Shown piece by piece: positions 60,255-64,000 of a DNA stretch of 64,000 nt. The stretch spans positions 1 to 64,000 of the forward strand of contig JAKSMI010000005.1 of the NCBI GenBank assembly GCA_024400635.1, written 5' to 3'. The DNA comes from Bacteroidales bacterium. GTDB taxonomy: Bacteria; Bacteroidota; Bacteroidia; Bacteroidales; WCHB1-69. The position numbers and the translations under genes were made by a program. Within the stretch, counting starts at the first letter, position 1. Every line of letters begins with the position of its first letter. The notes beneath the pieces were generated by a model. It worked only from the letters and a program-made list of their open reading frames with translations, was not told the origin of the DNA and did no database searches.

Positions 60255-61292
60255 ATGAAATATTCCAGAAAAAAGATAGACAAAGCGGGCCATATTATTG
60301 CAGCAAAAAACGCAGAGAATCTGGATTATGCTGAAGCTTTAGCAATTGTTGACGATTGGCGAAAACTTCATCTTCCCGTTCTTGAAATTTTAATGACACA
60401 AGTACTTTCGTTGCTTGATAAAAACAATATTAAGCCTGCCTTTTCTTCGCAGCGGCTCAAACGTATGGATTCCATCCAAGGGAAACTACAAAGAACGCCT
60501 GATATGGGTTTAGGTGGCGTGCAGGACATTGGAGGAGCCAGACTGGTTTTTGACGACATTTCCACACTTTTGAAAGCGAAAGAATGTATTTCTATGGCGG
60601 AATTTGATGGCTTCTCATTTGACCACGACGTTTATGATTATGTTGCATCTCCCAAAAAGAGCGGGTACCGTAGTATTCATTTTGTTCTCAAATACCATTC
60701 GGAAGACGACAAAGACGGTATGAGGGTGGAACTACAAATTCGTACAAAATTGCAACATGACTGGGCAACTGCAGTTGAAACAGCTGAACTCATTTCCCAA
60801 TCTTCGCTAAAAGCAGGAATAGGTGATGAGAACTGGTTGGAGTTTTTCAAATTAGTGAGTGCCATTTTCGCCAAAAGAGAAATGATGCCAGTTCATGCCG
60901 ACTACGCATATTTCTCAGACGAAAATTATTGTAAACGATATTCGCATTTGAATGAAGAGAACAAATTCATTGACAATTTGCAGGCTTTAGTCGGTGCTGT
61001 TAAAACCAGGGAAAACCTTTCATTCTCTGGAGGCTACGTATTGATCTTTATCAATTATGTTGAAAAGAAAGCAAATTTAAAACATTTCACCCAAACGGAA
61101 AAGGATTTGGCAAATGCCATATATGCTAAAGCGGAATCTGGCATCAAGCGAGAAGAAGCAGCGGTTGTTTTAGTTGCTGTTTCAGATGTTCGCGAACTTA
61201 GAGAAGCTTATCCGAGTTATTTCCTTAATGCAAAAGAATTTATTGATGAGTTGTATGATTTCCAGACACAATGCAAAAAAAAGGGCTTTTAG
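60255..61292 (+). CDS. RelA/SpoT-domain protein, possible toxSAS-like nucleotide synthetase
   Basis: A 345-residue protein. GLGGVQDIGGARLVFDDIST and SGYRSIHFVLKYHSEDD (about residues 85-150) followed by RVELQIRTKLQHDWATAVE are the (p)ppGpp synthetase motifs. The conserved D, R, ExQIRT and HxWA residues are present. There is no HD hydrolase, TGS or ACT domain. The C-terminal 150 residues are a helical domain of unknown role. Single-domain synthetases of this kind include small alarmone synthetases and toxSAS toxins. Its insertion into the end of another gene and its lack of metabolic context favour a defence or toxin role; which is unproven. Confidence 0.78.
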   Translation: MKYSRKKIDKAGHIIAAKNAENLDYAEALAIVDDWRKLHLPVLEILMTQVLSLLDKNNIKPAFSSQRLKRMDSIQGKLQRTPDMGLGGVQDIGGARLVFDDISTLLKAKECISMAEFDGFSFDHDVYDYVASPKKSGYRSIHFVLKYHSEDDKDGMRVELQIRTKLQHDWATAVETAELISQSSLKAGIGDENWLEFFKLVSAIFAKREMMPVHADYAYFSDENYCKRYSHLNEENKFIDNLQALVGAVKTRENLSFSGGYVLIFINYVEKKANLKHFTQTEKDLANAIYAKAESGIKREEAAVVLVAVSDVRELREAYPSYFLNAKEFIDELYDFQTQCKKKGF

Positions 61293-61297
61293 TCCCT
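61275..61297 (-). terminator. Minus-strand terminator for the convergent polysaccharide genes
   Basis: On the minus strand AGGGAC and GCCCT form a short stem with loop TAAAA, followed by eight T (61275-61282 on the plus strand). It lies beyond the stop of the minus-strand gene at 61478 and probably ends that operon. Confidence 0.55.
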
Positions 61298-61301
61298 CAA
61301 A

Positions 61302-61415
61302 TGGGTTGCCTCTATCGTACTCTACATCGGCCACACCCTTACACTCAAACCGAGTAAAGGTTGGAAACTGATTCAGTTCAGATGGAATGTGACGAAAGGA
61401 TTAGTAGGGAGATAG
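61302..61415 (+). pseudogene. Relic 3' end of the glycosyltransferase gene
   Basis: Reading tgg gtt gcc onward gives WVASIVLYIGHTLTLKPSKG followed by WKLIQFRWNVTKGLVGR and a stop (61413-61415). This matches the C terminus of the 59307 gene except for a V/A and a Y/C change. It has no start. The 60-base stretch 61416-61477 holds nothing else visible. Confidence 0.9.
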
Positions 61416-61477
61416 TCCAGCGTTTGAAATATGAATGGGTTGCGGTTGTAGGGCGGAGAATGAAGGATAGCATAGTG

Positions 61478-62500
61478 TTAAGGAATGTTGTTACTTAACA
61501 TTGTTTCCTTTTGTTTGTATGACTTTAGTTCCCTATATAAAAAATTAGAAAATATATTTTTAGGAATGGTAAGATTTGATGTGTAAAATTTGTGATATCT
61601 CGTAATGGTATCTACAATTTTAGGACAATCATAAAGTAAAGAGAAAAATTGATTTTTAGAGAGACGATTTTTAAGTACGACTTTTTTGAACATTGTATAT
61701 AATTGTGCGACATTTCCTAAATACAGTTCAAAATCAAACATATTAAGTTCATGCTTTTGGACTAATGAAATCAACTGTTCTCGATATTTCATCAATCCAA
61801 TTTCATAACTATCAGTTTTTGCGGTATTGTGAAGATGGTCAACATGATGGTATAAAGTTGCATTTACAAAAGCAAGGTCTGTCTGTTCTTCTTTTAAGGC
61901 AAGGAAAACTTGGAAATTAAATAGGGAATCTTCAGCACTTATAATTTTGGTATCTACAAAAAGAATGTTATGACGAACTAAAAAATTACGATTGAACAGT
62001 TTAGTCCAAATTCCATTTGCGTTACAAAGGCCATCTCTTTGTATGATTGCTTTTAATAAGTAATCACAAGTGTTGTTCTCAACTTTATGAGCCACCTTAT
62101 AGTCAACAATAACTTCACCATCTACTGACACATAGTCTCTATTACATCCTGCAACAGGTCTATTTTTTCGGATAGCTTCATTGTATAATAGCTCTATCAT
62201 ATTGGATTCGCAATAATCGTCATCATCAAAAAACATCACATATTCTCCTCGTGAATGTTCAAGCCCCTTATTTCTGCTTAATCCTATATGAAGGTTTTCT
62301 TTATTCTCAAAAAGAATTATGCGATTGTCATTATTTGCATAAGATTCGAGAATTCGAGCAGAATCATCGGTTGGACAATCTAATACGCACACTATTTCTA
62401 TATCTTTAAAAGATTGATTAAGCAATGATTCCAAACAAATTCTCAGTCGTTCACCTGGATTGTAAATAGGAATTACAATACTAACTTTTGGAGTACTCAT
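61478..62500 (-). CDS. Glycosyltransferase family 2
   Basis: A 340-residue enzyme. KVSIVIPIYNPGERLRICLE, CVLDCPTDDSARI, EYVMFFDDDDYCE (DDDD metal site) and SAEDSLFNFQVFL are GT2 motifs. It probably extends a surface polysaccharide. First visible member in a minus-strand cluster with the next two genes; AT-rich, as capsule clusters usually are. Confidence 0.86.
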   Translation of the reverse strand: MSTPKVSIVIPIYNPGERLRICLESLLNQSFKDIEIVCVLDCPTDDSARILESYANNDNRIILFENKENLHIGLSRNKGLEHSRGEYVMFFDDDDYCESNMIELLYNEAIRKNRPVAGCNRDYVSVDGEVIVDYKVAHKVENNTCDYLLKAIIQRDGLCNANGIWTKLFNRNFLVRHNILFVDTKIISAEDSLFNFQVFLALKEEQTDLAFVNATLYHHVDHLHNTAKTDSYEIGLMKYREQLISLVQKHELNMFDFELYLGNVAQLYTMFKKVVLKNRLSKNQFFSLLYDCPKIVDTITRYHKFYTSNLTIPKNIFSNFLYRELKSYKQKETMLSNNIP

Positions 62501-62518
62501 TTCAGTTTGATAAATATT

Positions 62519-63406
62519 TTAGCGAACAAACAAAACACTATAAAATGTATTTGATAATTGTTCTTGTTCTGTATTAAATTTATATGTCAACTTATGAATG
62601 CTTGACATTTGTTTAATTTGTTCATATCGTTCTTCTGAAAAATCATCAAACATTTTTTTTTGTAACAATTTACAATTGATATCGGGAAAATAAGGCACTC
62701 TCCTCCACAACCTATTATTCATATCGTTGTGATGAATAATCATAAACCAAAATAAATGGAAAATAGAATAGGAAACCAATTTGTTTTCATTGTTCCAATA
62801 TGATTCCAATAAATCTTTCATTTGGACAAAAAACGGATGGGCGGCACCTCCAGCTATAAACCAATTACTAGCGCAAGTCTTGCCAATGGTCTCATCCTTA
62901 TAGCAAAACAAATCTGCATTTACGATATAATTAGGAAGAATGTCCGTCAAATATGTGGTTGCATCAATCCAAATGCCACCATATTTTGCCAAGAGTGAAA
63001 TTCTAATATAATCGGCGAAGTGGGCATTAGGGATAATTCCCTTATCATGTTTTTCATCAATGAAAGATGGTATTGAAATGTAATTACGAACAGTAGAATT
63101 ATCAAGGACAACAACTTCTAAATTTGAATTATACTTCAATACAGAATCTTTACATTTCTTCACTAATTCTGGAGCAGTTTCGTAACCTTGTTGCCAAAAC
63201 AACCAGATTTTTTTAGGTTCATTGGAAACATAACACTTGTACGAATACTTATTCTTATCAAGAAGATATTCATATTTTTTCAAATAATTGTATGCACCAA
63301 TTCTATCACAAGCACTAGTGACCGCAGAATCGTGAGGCATTAATCTGCTTTGCAGTTTCAGCAGGGTGCATTTAAGACCAATCTTTTTTAGCGTTTTAAT
63401 TATCAT
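62519..63406 (-). CDS. Capsular polysaccharide glycosyltransferase (GT32-like, DxD type)
   Basis: A 295-residue protein. KKIWLFWQQGYETAPELVKK and LLAKYGGIWIDATTYLTDIL, with a DxT in the DxD position, are typical of GT32/caps_synth enzymes that move a sugar to a capsule chain. The later SNWFIAGGAAHPFF supports this. Acts in the same surface-polysaccharide cluster. Confidence 0.82.
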   Translation of the reverse strand: MIIKTLKKIGLKCTLLKLQSRLMPHDSAVTSACDRIGAYNYLKKYEYLLDKNKYSYKCYVSNEPKKIWLFWQQGYETAPELVKKCKDSVLKYNSNLEVVVLDNSTVRNYISIPSFIDEKHDKGIIPNAHFADYIRISLLAKYGGIWIDATTYLTDILPNYIVNADLFCYKDETIGKTCASNWFIAGGAAHPFFVQMKDLLESYWNNENKLVSYSIFHLFWFMIIHHNDMNNRLWRRVPYFPDINCKLLQKKMFDDFSEERYEQIKQMSSIHKLTYKFNTEQEQLSNTFYSVLFVR

Positions 63407-63432
63407 TTCAAATAAGATTAAACCATTTTGAG

Positions 63433-64000
63433 TTATTGTTTCAGACGAAAATATAAGTATGCTATTCCTGTATCTTCTTGCTGTAACAATCTCTGCTTCA
63501 AATCGGCAAAATTCATTGATTTTACTTCATCAGAATAGTTTCCATATGCATCGTGCAAAATTCTCTCTGTAAAACAGGGTTTAGAATATATTAATTGAAA
63601 GCCATATTGTTCAGCCAATTCAATCATACCCTTATATGTAAAAATATGGAAATGACGCGGGGCATCTGCAAATGGAAGAGAATTAATCCCATATTGTTGC
63701 CAACCGAAATTGCTAAACAAAGGCAAAGCAATCATTAAAACGCTATGAGAATGCATAATAGTTGATAATTTATGCAATGCGCCGCAAGGATCTTCCATGT
63801 GTTCTATAACATGACTTAGAATAATAAAGTCATATTTATCATTAATATCATTTAATGTTTTTTTCTTGATATAAAGTGGTTTTTGAGAATTAATTTCATA
63901 TACAATATCTTCTTGCAAATACGGATCAATTCCTTCAACATTTTCGAATCCACATTGCGCTAATTTTAGAATCACACTACCTGTACCACATCCAATATCA
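63433..64000 (-). CDS. Class I SAM-dependent methyltransferase (5' end outside window)
   Basis: The visible part starts DIGCGTGSVILKLAQCGF at the window edge, the cofactor-binding glycine loop, then GIDPYLQEDIVYEI and FIILSHVIEHMEDP (motif after the acidic strand). It is a methyltransferase-11/25-like enzyme that probably modifies a sugar or a lipid-linked intermediate in the polysaccharide cluster. The start codon is beyond 64000. Confidence 0.82.
   Translation of the reverse strand, partial: DIGCGTGSVILKLAQCGFENVEGIDPYLQEDIVYEINSQKPLYIKKKTLNDINDKYDFIILSHVIEHMEDPCGALHKLSTIMHSHSVLMIALPLFSNFGWQQYGINSLPFADAPRHFHIFTYKGMIELAEQYGFQLIYSKPCFTERILHDAYGNYSDEVKSMNFADLKQRLLQQEDTGIAYLYFRLKQ

Larger units (their letters stand above)
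60093..61411 (+). repeat. 113-bp direct repeats bracketing the RelA/SpoT gene
   Basis: 60093-60205 and 61299-61411 match at 110 of 113 positions; the three differences (60100, 60118, 60155) are transitions. The offset is 1206 bp. Copy 1 is the live 3' end of the glycosyltransferase gene. Copy 2 is the same 3' end without a gene in front of it. Confidence 0.95.

Noticed and set aside
61275-61480. A third convergent small RNA at the end of the RelA/SpoT gene, as at the two phage nucleases.
   Set aside because: A minus-strand terminator overlaps the stop codon, but I found no minus-strand TAnnTTTG box in the following 180 bp. The terminator is better explained as the end of the minus-strand polysaccharide operon.

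Overview
The window is a piece of a Bacteroidota chromosome, most likely an uncultured or gut/rumen-type member of the Bacteroidales. The evidence is the promoter type (-7 boxes of the form TAnnTTTG, such as TATTTTTG, before tRNA and protein genes), TolC, SulP, DcaP-like and BamA-like envelope proteins, a protein with a type IX secretion (Por) tail, DUF5606, DUF1846 and a KDO synthase.

Positions 1 to about 19,400 are most of an integrated phage. Its tyrosine integrase (18095-19207, minus) lies against the 3' end of a tRNA-Ser(CGA) gene; the other end of the element is outside the window. At the left is a truncated repressor with a heptad-repeat coiled coil. A divergent promoter region follows, then a rightward early operon of small proteins, a structured RNA (1933-2047), a VirE/P4-type helicase (2984-4270) and a DNA methyltransferase, ended by a strong terminator. 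A gene-free stretch (4936-5567) carries 11 copies of a 7-bp GGTAGTT/AACTACC motif and two TATACCGGTA sites, and is the best candidate for an origin or partition site. A middle block has two putative PBECR-type nucleases, each facing a small structured RNA on the opposite strand, and a packaging-type ATPase. The late region has seven phased 10-bp repeats directly upstream of a promoter, a folded leader, a candidate jelly-roll capsid protein followed by its own terminator, many single-membrane-span proteins, a GH73 lysin, two HExxH proteins, a spike-like protein and a 37-residue lysine-rich peptide. No terminase, portal, tape-measure or tail genes are visible. Together this suggests a tailless, membrane-containing phage of about 20 kb or more (PRD1/PM2-like lineage or analogous), not a tailed phage.

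From about 19,420 onward the DNA is ordinary chromosome: tRNA-His, DUF2130, a TMTC-like TPR membrane protein, a His-rich metal exporter, porin plus SulP, TolC, panB, an RluA-type synthase, BamA/TolB-like, TrkA/TrkH, radical SAM, DUF1846, DUF5606, urocanate hydratase, CcsA-like, tRNA-Val, serC-serA (separated by a four-helix-bundle gene between imperfect inverted repeats), glycosyltransferases, kdsA, a YfhO-family protein and a surface-polysaccharide cluster at the right end.

A theme crosses both phage and chromosome. Cargo genes (a methyltransferase, a PBECR nuclease, a RelA/SpoT synthetase) sit just after another gene, and the last 20 to 113 bp of that upstream gene is repeated on the far side of the cargo. 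The upstream gene therefore stays intact while a relic of its old 3' end lies downstream. The two antisense-RNA/nuclease pairs and these 3'-end-duplicating insertions are the most novel things in the window.
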